Shown in pieces: positions 12,401 to 21,172 of a stretch of DNA of 64,000 nt. The first letter of the stretch is position 1. The number at the start of each line of letters is the position of its first letter. The translations under genes were made by a program, and so were the position numbers. Source of the stretch: Stentor roeselii (lineage: Eukaryota > Ciliophora > Heterotrichea > Heterotrichida > Stentoridae); the NCBI GenBank assembly GCA_006503475.1, contig RSEH01000143.1, forward strand, positions 1 to 64,000, written 5' to 3'. The notes beneath the pieces were generated by a model. The model did not search any database, was not told the origin of the DNA, and was given only the letters and a program-made list of their open reading frames with translations.

Positions 12401-12587
12401 CGTATTTAGAGTTTACTCCGAAGTAAATGTAAAGCTCTGTGATGGTATCGAAATGGTTCGAGTCGCCTGCTACCATCGCCGGAGCCCATTGTTCAGGCCA
12501 TCCAACTGGGGTTGACCCGAGCATATCGTCGTATCCGATATCTGTGAATTCTGAAAACACACCTATCAAAATAAGTGGTAAAAACAT
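6411..12587 (-). CDS. Giant secreted, probably GPI-anchored surface protein
   Basis: This is an uninterrupted 2,058-codon frame starting at the ATG at 12587. Residues 1-12 form a short hydrophobic signal peptide. The body is acidic and rich in Ser, Thr, Asp, Val and Ala, with alternating hydrophobic residues typical of stacked beta-sandwich domains, N-glycosylation sequons and very few cysteines. Near the C-terminus is an RRR-L-A motif, possibly a processing site. The protein ends with a run of Ser, small residues and a final hydrophobic segment, the usual layout of a GPI-attachment signal. It is visibly GC-richer than its neighbours, most strongly between about 7000 and 9250. A TATA-like box lies 25 nt before the ATG. 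It is likely a cell-surface or secreted matrix protein. I cannot assign a named family; REJ/PKD-like folds are possible. Confidence 0.85.
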   Translation of the reverse strand: MFLPLILIGVFSEFTDIGYDDMLGSTPVGWPEQWAPAMVAGDSNHFDTITELYIYFGVNSKYDLSSGFVEAYIAADDDSLDCDIDYYGNGDVTDYQITCDVSTYTFAAGTYGPIHFVVRESDGGQVLAEDTAFAHFALIDAQPTEDENTLTVEFDTSNFVVSADATLSFSFALATGENLYRGDYFVLSLDADFTFDTLTIALNESTNAVAFPDDGATLSDDGDLYLIGLTEDLSGDDNANFTFTLSGFSNPSVVTSGSGYYWSLKVWRYGAPTLLKWVSGTGPSDDVVAGSVSVSSWAPVHTAIKTTNMYDGMVTYMTLTLSADHDIPAAGKVVIVVNGVELCSKTYESAANQDITAAGECGIVVDSAFTTAAISGATTNTLTLTVGSAAIKAKTSIKIINLVEITAGTIGITSITTSDGTNDIDTWDSEFADISLTGTAFVVDDIGIYTSASSSLGINTVGTTGAHGIGLLFTSPVILASEGYTITIYAPVIKSVSTFQTNNIGFPANFKAQIATKNGFTVGTDSLTDDITLVTSFTASTSITIKNPALAVTTAADEVFIYISGGTGGAEPIFLPGLVTFLENTPQVVVTLAVTSGLTYAYSAPWYITNSADLTTVAFNLLCQDVYVAGMPAKVSITPSYNFDFSGYTLMINLEFTDVDFSNFGTIATLDPISALGADNDEADVIDATNIQFTISDISSSGLTITFPLPAVTATDPTVEVTVYVVDADDVETLLTTETAVAGTTAAAEVAISDTAKTLTATDTDPTAVSFSFTTSAATYNWAIFYEGTDFTFTSPTMTAGDFQIYTGKTTATAGTSTFSAVVTNPWYDNTVSQVVYFAAASGSDYSSATCASYQSNTYSYATGTAATIGTPTYTPSKSNSYTFARETVDITLTLPITGYVYRGAAISIVLGSSWTNYGTWTVTLGGTALSGSPSSGTWTTTSAITFESSKNPSLIVKVEGLELPEMASTDADDQWIGFTSVTIDYDQGTDITWTQSTDDTTNKVVTTIAGVDNPAYTISDDSAWIYPDLKGSVDVYFGISFSTKIDLESGDQIDIDASFSDDLDVETNTWCSLGFDSVSISSGVLTVTLNQALAAGDVITIIKDLAFTPSTSGEQTVTVTVSRGSTDFVSDTTKYSVIAQTVDVTSFTVSTSNSVPGFSSVHTFTVKLDTALDAGSCLLFDASSDYNIALGDVYNFEDYGDEMFLWAEDGYFYSVSHWVLEYTVSEDYEADTEIVFEVELNNPSASGSWSVYVTDVNMTFTSSQALSSDLTFDSSVSNDIDVYFATPEFSSDSQTHSLSVEAFVTVSATAESTLLLMFPAPYNLDFDNSDSVTCSLSLGDAEVTLSTSSCPVSDNIVTFTLSAAQEFTDASWATFTVEDLITPKWSLEMNLTDYEYEDASYWTGKFCVAYGEKDEDVSSISFDNLNGAYFGFEIVYVNTFLVNDGEVIVITPGTYSGTFSIVPLNYEDGEVSDSDALLTDTVTLTAEVGSYEVEGTIELSDDGVYTLDFFNPTAEFWIGAPSDCPEGMYYIVWTIDETPYEDFDTVYGTYLKTKLQVSSFYTYDISVDIPDGSSFFIPISGVSLPYQVSISQDPRSVSPYDTVTFNFYAESENVTITFFPEEGLVLNAFETEGFIYASCEGCVDGEPYNIIVEASDNAAAFVFDDFTVVVGSAYDAAAVFTLEVPEDSIASSGFEAVISSDSWAVVTWCLISLELYNETLVSYDYLISNTYNFGSSDYEQWDIEDYLDDYESRVDDAWEEYETYEEVSIELLKIARSVFFIGQSLIEDTDDQTLYDFTGLLAFDSEYSVFAYVDNYFGGDVPSAYVDVTTAAALKPYALGLSGDLDSAKMIVQLSQLLSMNTQQIIFDDGSRRRLAEATVTLISGVSDQKSAGQKVSDVGVDNIASTLGVAVSDLGELSASDSAEWEYGPVWDEVDDGVVTFNYTTSVDGYLYCVLEINSTLISEYSSDNIRFGLDRNGDDADDDSRDEALAGENEQITFNFTTDGYGVYDIACVSCDDYPLTPTCSSVSNYTLDYSDSSSSAAVALVFAVAAYLLI

Positions 12588-12611
12588 GGTAATTTTTTTC
12601 TCTTTTTACGG

Positions 12612-12619
12612 TATTTATA
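12612..12619 (-). promoter_or_regulatory. TATA-like box before the surface-protein gene
   Basis: On the reverse strand the sequence reads TATAAATA, 25 nt upstream of the ATG at 12587 and just downstream of an unusual C-rich run. Heterotrich 5' leaders are generally very short, so the spacing suits a core promoter. The role is inferred from sequence and position only. Confidence 0.4.
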
Positions 12620-12722
12620 CGGGTGGGGGTCGGAAAATCTACACCTTGATAATAAAAAGTTGCAATCACAAACAAAAATGTCGAGTTTTGGTATAAATTA
12701 GGTACCTGATGTTTTCGCATTA

Positions 12723-12748
12723 CTTTTTTGCAGGGAATGCAAAAAAAG
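12723..12748. repeat. Perfect short hairpin with a 9-bp stem
   Basis: Arms TTTTTTGCA (12724-12732) and TGCAAAAAA (12738-12746) flank the 5-nt loop GGGAA. The hairpin lies about 140 bp upstream of the surface-protein start codon. It could be part of a small structured RNA, a transcription terminator-like element, or chance in AT-rich DNA. Confidence 0.4.
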
Positions 12749-12811
12749 GAAAGAAAAGTTTAGAGGGTCTAAATCCCTTGTTTCTTCGAAAGTGTTCATC
12801 ATAAGTAAAAA

Positions 12812-12860
12812 CCGTGAAAACTATGATAATGTCTTCCTGGGTAAGGCAGCCCTTTCACGG
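12812..12860. repeat. Inverted repeat with 8-bp arms
   Basis: CCGTGAAA (12812-12819) pairs with TTTCACGG (12853-12860). The intervening 33 nt are comparatively GC-rich and can form an inner pairing (GGG...CCC). With the hairpin at 12723 it makes a 140-bp block that is more structured and GC-richer than the surrounding spacer. On the reverse strand ATGATGA, a box-C-like heptamer, lies between the two, but I find no matching box D. Confidence 0.35.
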
Positions 12861-12941
12861 CCTTAGTCTTAAAGAAAAGTTGTAAAAATCAGACTTAAAA
12901 TCAAAGGAAAAGCGTTGTTAGTCAATTAAACCTTAAAAAAA

Positions 12942-13316
12942 CTAGAAAAATCTTTGATTTTCAAGAAAAAACTCAAAGGCTGTCTTTGAGATTTTCCCCT
13001 TTGATTCAAAAAGGCTGATTTTTTTTCGAGGATTAAGAATGGCTTGAAAGCAAGTCATCTGAGATTTTCCTAGCATAGGGTCTTTCTTTTGATTCAACTT
13101 TAAACCTGCTGCGAGTTGACAGTGAGGAGAAAGTTTTTGGTCCACAAGCACGAAATTTAAATTTTGGGCTTTCGATGAATGACTTTGAAAGACTTGATGC
13201 TGCCTTGTCGTAGATAATTCTAAGATCTTTTTGTTATTTTGGTCTAGGGGCTTGCTGCTTATGTTTCTTTGAGAAATCTTGAAAATTTTACTAAAAGAAA
13301 ATTCGAATTTGAGGAT
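12942..13316 (-). other. Open frame of 124 codons without an ATG, possible exon or gene remnant
   Basis: After an in-frame TAG at 13317-13319 the reverse strand stays open for 124 codons, which is long for chance in AT-rich DNA. The first part is polar and rich in Gln, Asn, Ser and Lys, like disordered ciliate protein. No ATG occurs near its 5' end, and I found no convincing 15-nt intron joining it to an upstream exon. It may be a decayed gene, a terminal exon of an unrecognised gene, or chance. Confidence 0.2.
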
Positions 13317-15292
13317 CTACTGCATGAAAGATGTTGAAAGATTGAACAGAATGATAGAGTGTTTCTAACGGGGTTGGATTTAGGTTGACTTGAAATTGAG
13401 ATTTACTCAAGAGCTTAATTGTTTAATTTTATAGTAAAAATGAGAAGTTTGGGTACGATTTTTGATGAAATGATATAAGAGAAGTGGAAGATTGTTAGTT
13501 TTTCAAGATGCTCACTCTAGTAAGATTCAAAAAACCTAAAATTTTGACGAAAAACACGGAAAAGTTGCAAATCATTTGAAACAGTTAAACTTAGTTTTCC
13601 TACTTTCCTCCAAACTCATCTCAGCTCGATAAAAACTCGCTCAAAAGTTTAAAAACAATCTCTGATTAAATATGAAAAAAAAAATTTTCAAATTTCTCAA
13701 TTTTCGAGACCTGTTTTCTCTCAAGCGATTCAGAGATTTTAAGTCATTCTTTCCCAGAAGACTCCTCTCGACCCCAGAAACCTTCAGAAAAAATTCATAA
13801 AATCCTAAAATTTTCAACCTTATGTACAAAAAAAATGAATTTTAATGAAAAAACAAAGGTCTTTTTACCAAAATCCAGGGGGTAGTTTTTTGATAATATT
13901 TATTTGTTAGGAAGGAAAAACAAGGGAAGAGGCCTGATTCAGTGAATTTGATGATTTGATGATAAAATTATGAGAAAGGAGACCTTCATGACGGGATATA
14001 ACTCAGTGAAAGTAAGTATGAGGATTTGATTGAAAAGTTTAGGTTTTAATGATTTGATGCTCGAATTGAAAAGCTATCGATTGGGTTTCATGAAAGGATT
14101 TATTGAAAGAATGATTTATTGAATAGCAGGAGTTTAAAACTGATATTTATGGTTCAAAGAATTGAAGGAGAGACTTTTTAATTTGGTTGGATTTTAGAAG
14201 GGTTTTATTTGAAATTTCAATTAGTTTGATTTAAATTCAGTTTTGTGTGTTGGAAGATTGAAAAGAAGCTATTTTTTAGGACTGTTTATAATTTAATTGA
14301 GTAATAAAAGATAATGGGATTTCTAATTAAGTAAATTTTATTATTTGAATTAATATTATCACTTTCAATCACTTAGTTGTGAAATACTAATCATAAATTC
14401 TTGACACATAATATGAGCAGTGTTGTTTTAAAGCCCACACTTAAAAGTGTTTTACACTATCCATGTAAAAATTAATTACCAACTACTTATTTATAACTAT
14501 CTAGGACTTCAAGAACAAAATATTAGCAGAATAGCAGAAGTTCTGTTATCTAAAGCATCAATAGAGATATCTAGAAATATAGCATGTATGATTAAGGGAC
14601 TATTCTATTCATTTCAGAGATATAAAATTAGTATTAAAATTTGAAAAATTAGTTACGCTATGAGTCTACATATAAACTAAAACACTTTTTATTGTTATCA
14701 TAAAGTAAATTGCCTATGGAAACAAAAATCTAATAGAATAATTTAAGATAACGTTAGAATCATCCAAAGTTTTATTTGAGTTACTAAAATTTTTATATAT
14801 ATTCCTTCAATATTCACTTTCATTAAACTTTTATTATGATATTGCTTTATTATTGAATTGATTTACTTTGAGAGAGATTATTAAATTGTTGTGGAAAGGA
14901 TCTACAATCAGAAGACACTTTAATATTCAAAAAAATTTAATTAGTAATTTTAAAGTATTGACTCAATGTTTTTAAGTAAATAATTGAAATAGAACTATAT
15001 AAAGACTATCTCTTTGTTTAAAAAATAATGATATTGATTTATTATCTTATTTAGCCTGAAGTAATTATAATAATAGTGAAGTTCTGGATTAATTTCTGAT
15101 AAGTTCAACACGATATTATTCTTATTTCGGAGTTCACATACCAAGATACAATATTCAATAATCCAAAAGACTTTAACACAAGAAAATTAAATAAACGGCA
15201 AAAAGAACCAAATCCTAAAGCTAATCCTTAATCCACTCCTAAAAGTTCATTCAAATTTCTTTCAAAGTTCTAAAATAATCTATTTAATCTAA

Positions 15293-18200
15293 CTAGGCAT
15301 AAATAGATGCCACTTTATTTACCTGGTCATAAATCCAAAAGTTGTTCAAGTTTCTCAAAACTCCTCCAATACAAAATGTCTTTAAATCCTTCGCAACTTT
15401 ATCACAAATCTTTTCTTCAGATTTAATGATTTTTAACATTCCATTAGTATCCTTATACAAAACAGCTTCAAGATTATCCAAAATCTGCAGATCTTGAAAA
15501 TCTTTAATTAACTTGAATTTTTGACTTTCTCCATAAAAAAAGAAACACTTTTTTCCATAAACTAAAAAATCTCCAGAATCAGAAGAAACGACTTTTAAAT
15601 GACTGATTTTTTCATTTTTCATTGAAAAACGCGTGACTTCTGCGAAGTCTTTCATCGCATCAAGTACTAAAAACTTAAGATTTTCACTAACCAAAACAAC
15701 GAGTCTGTTATTGACGATAAAAAAATGACAAGCTTCGAATTTTTTTAAGTCATAAGCAGAAATTTTTTTATTTTCAGAGTCAAACAAGACCAACTGGCGA
15801 TGATCCAAGATTCCAAAGCAAGTCTCTCCTTCAGAAATGTTCAAAGAACTTGAAGACTCAAAAAACAATTTCTCGATTTCCACATTTTCTGCAACTTTTA
15901 CTCGAAAAAGATCAGATTTTCCAGAGAGATAAAAAAATTTAGATGTTTTTTCATTAAAACAACAGTGATAATCACTGATGTCTACTTCAACTTTTTCATT
16001 TTGAGATCTCAGGTCAAGTGAAACTACTTTTTCTGCATGGAGAAAAAAAAGGAAGTCTTTTTTCATGAATGGAGTTGAAATCAAATTTTCAGAGATTTTG
16101 TTTCTAAGGGTTTTTGATGGAAGGTCGATGAGAAAAACGGTGAAGGGCTTGAATTTGGTTTCTTCATTCATTTGAGAGTTTTTTGTTCCTATTGCGATCA
16201 GCAGGTCGAGACTAGGTCTTAGGGCGATTTCTTGGATTTTTAGATTTTCAGTTAAAATAAACTCGGATTTACTAGGAATTTGTTTTAGACTTATTAGGAC
16301 CAAATTGGATTCATTGCAAAAGGCTATGGTCTCTGTTGAAACTTGGATTAGTAACTCGGAGATGACGCTTATCGGCTTTATTTTAGTTTTAAACACGAAA
16401 GAATGAGATTTAGTTGAAAAAAATTTCATTTTTTTGCTGAAGATTAGGCAGACGTGATGAAGGTCAATAAAGAAAAGACCTTTGAAGGTATTTTCCTCGT
16501 AATTGACAGGAATCGTTGAAATAAACTCATTACTCGCATATTTTAAAACCTTTACTTCGTTCATCCCAAACATGCCAATTAACCCTAAAGAGTCATTAAA
16601 AACTGGAGGAATCTTCGAGTGAAAAATTCCAGGCAAAGACGAAAATCTCAGCACTTTGAACAATTTTTTTTGTTGATTCTGAAAAACCACAAATTTCTTA
16701 TTTTTCGTAAAGGTAAAACTTTCTATTTCCAAATTTTCCTTAACAGCTAAATCCGAGTCGATTTTAATGAACCTATCAGACAAACGTGTTTTCAAATTGT
16801 AAAAATAATGAAAAGCCTTATCTTGCAGCATCAAATATTCACAACTTAAGTATTTAAAGGTGAATTTTCCAGTAAACTCTTCAATTTCCAGTTTTTTCTC
16901 AATATCCATCAAATCCCAAGCATAAACCATGAACCTTTTCCTATTCGAGTAAGCAACAAAGACCTTATCCACGTTAAAAACCATTTTTTCAATGAACCCG
17001 TCCTTACAAATAAACTTCAGGTCTTCCAAAATGAATTTTAATGGAAAATCTTCAGTTTTTCCATTAGCATTTTTAAACTTTCTACAAAAAATATTAGGAA
17101 GTGCAAAAGAAGCGAAAGCGAAGTAATTTTTCTTTAAAATTTCACTGAAACATTCAGAGTTCGAGATAATCGGACTGTCAACTTCAATATTTTCTCCGAG
17201 GACTGAATGAAAGACTTGCAGGTTTTTTGAAAGGTAAAAAAAACCGTTGTTAATAACACTTCTAAGCTTTTCTTTTGTTTTCACATTCACAAGAACGAGC
17301 TTTTTTACGTCAGAGTAAAAAAAATGTTCAAGGCTCTGAAAAAAGACCAGGTCGATCTGCTCTTGATTTTTTACAATCGTATCAAGATGCATTCCTGTTT
17401 TAAAGTCGTAACACCCTGCATCAGAACTGAAAATCACGATTTCTGAGCCGTTTGGATGAAGGACGAAGTCGATTTTTCCCATTCCATAAAACAAAAAAAC
17501 TCTTTTTTTATTCAAAATGTTCCAAACAACGATCTTGTCATTTACGAACTTGGCGAACAGGTACTTTCCACTGGTTGACACTTTGAAGTAATCAACAGGG
17601 ACTTGAAAGCCATTTTTTATCTTGAACTCTTTCACGCCATTCCAGAAATTATAAACGACCAGGTCGAATTTCGTGTCTTGGTAAACAATCATCTTGAACT
17701 TCGAGATTAAAGCAACTACTCCTGTTCTATTCCCTGTGATTTTCCTTATAAACCTCTTTGAAGGCAACTCGAATAAGAAAATTTTAGAATTATCAGAAAC
17801 CACTAAAAATTCACCGTCTTCTAAGAAATTTGAAGAGTTTAAATTCAGTGAAGAGTCTAAACGAACTGAAAAATTTTCAAAGAAATTCTGAGTTTTTTCA
17901 TCTTTTTGAAGGAGACAAGATTCGGGTCTTGATTGTCCTGAGGATAAATAAGTGTCGAAAGTTATGTCTTTGAAGTAACTGAAAAAGATTAAAAATAACT
18001 CGATATCTAGAAAATCTTTAAATTGAAGGACTTTTGTTGATAGTATTTGCTCGAAATTAGAAAGTTTTCTTTCGAGTTTTTGAATTATTTTTGTGGATAT
18101 TGGAAATGGTTCAGAGGGTCTTTGGCAGAAATTTAAGAAAATCTTTAGTTTTCTTGAAAGATAGTCTATCAAGTGAAAACCTGAATAAGACTCGAAAGAA

Positions 18201-18352
18201 TGGAAGTGAAAAGTTGAGGGAAGGAAGAAATAGTTAAAGTTGCAGTATTGGAAATGTGGTTTTAGGTACTTTTTCTTCTTGAATGATAAACAATCGCAGC
18301 ATTGGACTCGAGTGTCCCAGGATTTGTTTAGGGAGGCCAGAACTGATTTCAT
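15293..18352 (-). CDS. C2HC zinc-finger / propeller-like protein, copy C
   Basis: This encodes 1,019 residues in one frame, starting at an ATG at 18352. Residues 18-37 contain C18-x2-C21, H33, C37, a compact C2HC cluster followed by a basic loop. About 45-160 are helical. From about 170 onward the protein is made of repeated short beta-strands with weak WD-like endings, consistent with two or more degenerate propellers. It is the best full-length reference for the family and closely resembles the truncated copy at 1-1196, with the copy at 2979-6005 more diverged. No enzyme motif is visible. Three copies within 18 kb, interrupted only by the surface-protein gene, show local duplication. Confidence 0.87.
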   Translation of the reverse strand: MKSVLASLNKSWDTRVQCCDCLSFKKKKYLKPHFQYCNFNYFFLPSTFHFHSFESYSGFHLIDYLSRKLKIFLNFCQRPSEPFPISTKIIQKLERKLSNFEQILSTKVLQFKDFLDIELFLIFFSYFKDITFDTYLSSGQSRPESCLLQKDEKTQNFFENFSVRLDSSLNLNSSNFLEDGEFLVVSDNSKIFLFELPSKRFIRKITGNRTGVVALISKFKMIVYQDTKFDLVVYNFWNGVKEFKIKNGFQVPVDYFKVSTSGKYLFAKFVNDKIVVWNILNKKRVFLFYGMGKIDFVLHPNGSEIVIFSSDAGCYDFKTGMHLDTIVKNQEQIDLVFFQSLEHFFYSDVKKLVLVNVKTKEKLRSVINNGFFYLSKNLQVFHSVLGENIEVDSPIISNSECFSEILKKNYFAFASFALPNIFCRKFKNANGKTEDFPLKFILEDLKFICKDGFIEKMVFNVDKVFVAYSNRKRFMVYAWDLMDIEKKLEIEEFTGKFTFKYLSCEYLMLQDKAFHYFYNLKTRLSDRFIKIDSDLAVKENLEIESFTFTKNKKFVVFQNQQKKLFKVLRFSSLPGIFHSKIPPVFNDSLGLIGMFGMNEVKVLKYASNEFISTIPVNYEENTFKGLFFIDLHHVCLIFSKKMKFFSTKSHSFVFKTKIKPISVISELLIQVSTETIAFCNESNLVLISLKQIPSKSEFILTENLKIQEIALRPSLDLLIAIGTKNSQMNEETKFKPFTVFLIDLPSKTLRNKISENLISTPFMKKDFLFFLHAEKVVSLDLRSQNEKVEVDISDYHCCFNEKTSKFFYLSGKSDLFRVKVAENVEIEKLFFESSSSLNISEGETCFGILDHRQLVLFDSENKKISAYDLKKFEACHFFIVNNRLVVLVSENLKFLVLDAMKDFAEVTRFSMKNEKISHLKVVSSDSGDFLVYGKKCFFFYGESQKFKLIKDFQDLQILDNLEAVLYKDTNGMLKIIKSEEKICDKVAKDLKTFCIGGVLRNLNNFWIYDQVNKVASIYA

Positions 18353-20248
18353 TTATTAATGGTGGGATTTTATCATGGTCAATTGGGAAGTTTGATGAAC
18401 TTTATGAGGAATTAGTTTTCTTTAGCTTTAGAACTTAAGATAATTGAGAAAGTTTAAGAAATTATAGGTTTTTTTTTTAGTTGTTTGAGACTGAATTTTA
18501 TATTTAGAATATAAAATACAGTCTAACTAAAACTTTCTGTTATTTGAAAGGATGAAGTTTTCTGAATTACTTGATGAAAATAAATCTTATTTTATATTTC
18601 ATCAATCTTTGAGTAGATAATCGAACCACTTAATCGATATTTTTATTGATCTAAATACAGTATTTATAAGAAGATTAAATATTACGAATAGATCGATTCA
18701 ATTTTATACTGATTATTAGATAATTATGAAGCACCTAGAATTAAAATTTATCTTTAGTTAAAAACTTTATTTTTTAATCTGGATTTTCATATAAACAATT
18801 TCCTTAGAGATTTTGTTAAAATGTAAAAATTAGAATAATATAATAATAGGTATATGCTTTCTTATATAAAGGTTTTATATTTCTAAAAGTATTGGATGTT
18901 GGTAATAAAAATGATTTCCCTTTAATTTCATTACTCTAAATTTACTGCATATAAAATTTCATCGCTCTGGTCGATTGATTTTTTCATTTTGTTTTTCCTT
19001 GAATCTTCTCTAGTATCATTAGCAAATTTCTTGATAGTTCACAATGAAGACCTTGAAGAAAAGAATGAAAAACTCAGCTTTTTCTGATATTAAATGATTA
19101 GGATGATTAATTTTTTCGATTTCTCCAGTTTTCGGGTCTGAGTCGATAGTTGATACCATTCAAAACATTCAAATCGATGTTCATATTTTCATCATCGTAT
19201 ATGACGTAAAATTTTCCTTCAAAAGCAGGAATCACATGAGTTCTTGTGTCATGTTGTATATATCGATGAGAATTTTACTTTCAACTGATTGGCCAGTTTT
19301 TCCATTTCCTGGAAATTTACTTGCTAGTATCGATTTTGAGAAATACTCCATTAAGTAGATCTACCCTTGAAACATTTTCTTGGAACTTGAAGAATCTTCT
19401 GGCTCCAGGCCAGGCTGATGAAAGTCCTAATAATACAAAATGGCCAAATAAAAAATATACAACACTGTATAGATTTCATCGAACTTTCTTTGATTGAGTT
19501 TCACCTATCACTAGATGGCTATAAACATTTTTCTCATAATGTTCAAGAGTTTTAATGTATTCAACTTGACATCAAGATTTTTCTCAGAAATTTTTTTGTT
19601 TTGTGAGTTTTATTAAGTGTCCAATTTGTTTTGAATCAGGTTGAGAATTTGAATATTTAAGTTTATGGCTTTGTTCATCAAGTTCACTTGATTTTCAAAA
19701 GTTTTAGCTTCTGAATTAAACTTGAAGAATCCATTTATATTCAGATTATTTCAAATAATTTCAGGATTAGGTAAGTGTAAATGATTTTAATCAATTAGAT
19801 TCATTGAAATTTGGTATTTTAATTCTGAAATATTTTCTAATTAAGCTTAATAATAGCTCCTGATGCTGTCATAAAGCGAAGATGCTATCAATTGATTGAA
19901 TGATTATAAACTGATTACTTAGTAGTTAATAGATATTTTTGTAACTCAAAAGAGTTGGATTCTCGTCAAATTAATTTTTTATGAAATCATTTAGAACTAG
20001 AGAGGTTCTTAAAGTTAAGATTGCTAATTTTAAGTAAAATATATCGACTTTCAGAATATTTAATATTTTCAAGATTATTGATAACCTAAGATGTTTGAGA
20101 GAGTATTGGATACATAAATAGATTTATCTATATATATCACCTAATCAAAAGAATACCTTACATAAAAAATCACTTATATACAAATAACTAAAAGTAAAAC
20201 CAAATCACAACCATCACAAACTATAATCAATTTAAATATCTCAAAAAT
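18353..20248. other. 1.9 kb AT-rich spacer with a gene remnant
   Basis: This lies between copy C and the kelch gene. Apart from the decayed reverse-strand remnant at about 19108-19744, described separately, it contains only AT-rich sequence broken by stops in all frames. I see no RNA gene. Confidence 0.5.
19108..19744 (-). pseudogene. Decayed protein-coding remnant, family not identified
   Basis: Reverse-strand translation gives several coding-like blocks separated by stops and frame changes. The first is an amphipathic, Asn/Leu-rich 43-codon block that looks like coiled coil, ending near 19618. A second block (around 19340-19550) contains a hydrophobic stretch followed by SAWPGARRFFKF. The last (around 19110-19240) holds beta-like sequence. 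Coiled coil followed by beta repeats, next to a kelch gene, fits a dead member of a coiled-coil/kelch family, but this is a weak inference. At least three breaks are present. Confidence 0.35.
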
Positions 20249-21172
20249 CTAAAGACCATTTTCCTCAACTCCATCCAAAACTCCCCATTTCCTCTTAAGC
20301 CTTTCCAAGCAAAGCACCTGATACTGTTCATTAACAGCATAAACAAACTTCTCATCCGCCACAACACTAAAAGGAAAAAAGCAAGAAACCTCTGTATCAA
20401 CAGGACAAATTTCTTCAAAATTTCCTCTATCAACAATAAAGCTCATACACGAGCATTCCGAATCATTATCCACTCCTCCTAAAAGTAAAAAGCTTGCAGA
20501 GTCCTTCGCCACAGTAACAGCTCCATAAACCGCTTTCGGCAAATCAATCTTAACCAAATTCCACTCATTACTCCTAACATCAAAAACTTGTACAAAATCA
20601 ACAACGACCAAATCCATTCCATTCACGACACATCCTCCAACAACGAAAACCTTTTCAGCAAAAAAGTGACAAGCAGGGTACTCGACTCCATAAGGAACAT
20701 CAGGAAGACTTGTCCACTTCTTTCCATTCAAGCATTGAAAATTATCAGAATAGTCTAAAATAATCTCTTGTCCTTTTACTTCTCTGACGCCTCCCACTGC
20801 GAATATTAAGTCGTTTCCCTTTAAAAGCCTCAGACGGCGGGTAGGTCGAGGAAGGGAGTTGAAGGGAAGGACGGTTTGGTCTGAAACAATGAAACATTCG
20901 CTGGAGTCTTCGAGTTTTTCTGTGTTGTACCCTCCGGCTACTAGGAATTTTGAAAGGTCGACTTGAAGATAAGCGCTTTCTCGGGTTGGAAGAGAAATTG
21001 ATGACTTAAATAGCTTGTTGTTGGAAATACGAAGATAGTACTTGTCTGTAAGAAGTAATGTTGGAGGATGTTCTGATGGGTTTGATGGAAGGTCAAGTGA
21101 TATTTGGTCTTCTTTCCATTTTGGCTCGTTGGCTGTTGGGAGGATCACCTTTTGTATTGAACCGCAACCCAT
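20249..21172 (-). CDS. N-myristoylated kelch-repeat protein
   Basis: This encodes 307 residues starting MGCGS, a good N-myristoylation site with a palmitoylatable Cys3. Residues from about 70 to 290 contain kelch-type repeats: Gly-Gly doublets preceded by hydrophobic strands (FLVAGGY, IFAVGGV, VFVVGGC, FLLLGGV), with a downstream tryptophan at the usual spacing in some repeats (KKWTSLP, NEWNLV). Four to five blades are recognisable, so it may form one small propeller. Kelch propellers bind proteins; with the lipidated N-terminus this suggests a membrane-bound adaptor. It is divergent to the hydroxylase gene on its right, across a 438-bp spacer. Confidence 0.85.
   Translation of the reverse strand: MGCGSIQKVILPTANEPKWKEDQISLDLPSNPSEHPPTLLLTDKYYLRISNNKLFKSSISLPTRESAYLQVDLSKFLVAGGYNTEKLEDSSECFIVSDQTVLPFNSLPRPTRRLRLLKGNDLIFAVGGVREVKGQEIILDYSDNFQCLNGKKWTSLPDVPYGVEYPACHFFAEKVFVVGGCVVNGMDLVVVDFVQVFDVRSNEWNLVKIDLPKAVYGAVTVAKDSASFLLLGGVDNDSECSCMSFIVDRGNFEEICPVDTEVSCFFPFSVVADEKFVYAVNEQYQVLCLERLKRKWGVLDGVEENGL

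Larger units (their letters stand above)
12588..15292. other. 2.7 kb AT-rich spacer
   Basis: This is the longest gap in the window. It holds a TATA-like box, two inverted repeats near 12.7-12.9 kb and a reverse-strand frame of 124 codons without an ATG (all listed separately). The forward frame at 14447-14644 starts with GTG and the reverse frame at 13641-13829 with TTG; neither looks real. The right half is very AT-rich and I see nothing in it. Confidence 0.5.

Noticed and set aside
12439-12720. Overlapping frames on both strands at the 5' end of the surface-protein gene
   Set aside because: They overlap the signal peptide and promoter region of a much better gene and look like shadows.
12781-12900. 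tRNA or spliceosomal snRNA in the structured block
   Set aside because: No cloverleaf with a T-loop consensus and no U1/U2/U4/U5/U6 signature could be found on either strand.
13641-13829. Reverse 62-codon frame
   Set aside because: It starts at TTG and consists largely of AT-run residues; no support for translation.
14447-14644. Forward 65-codon frame in the 2.7 kb spacer
   Set aside because: It begins with GTG, not ATG, and has no coding-like features.
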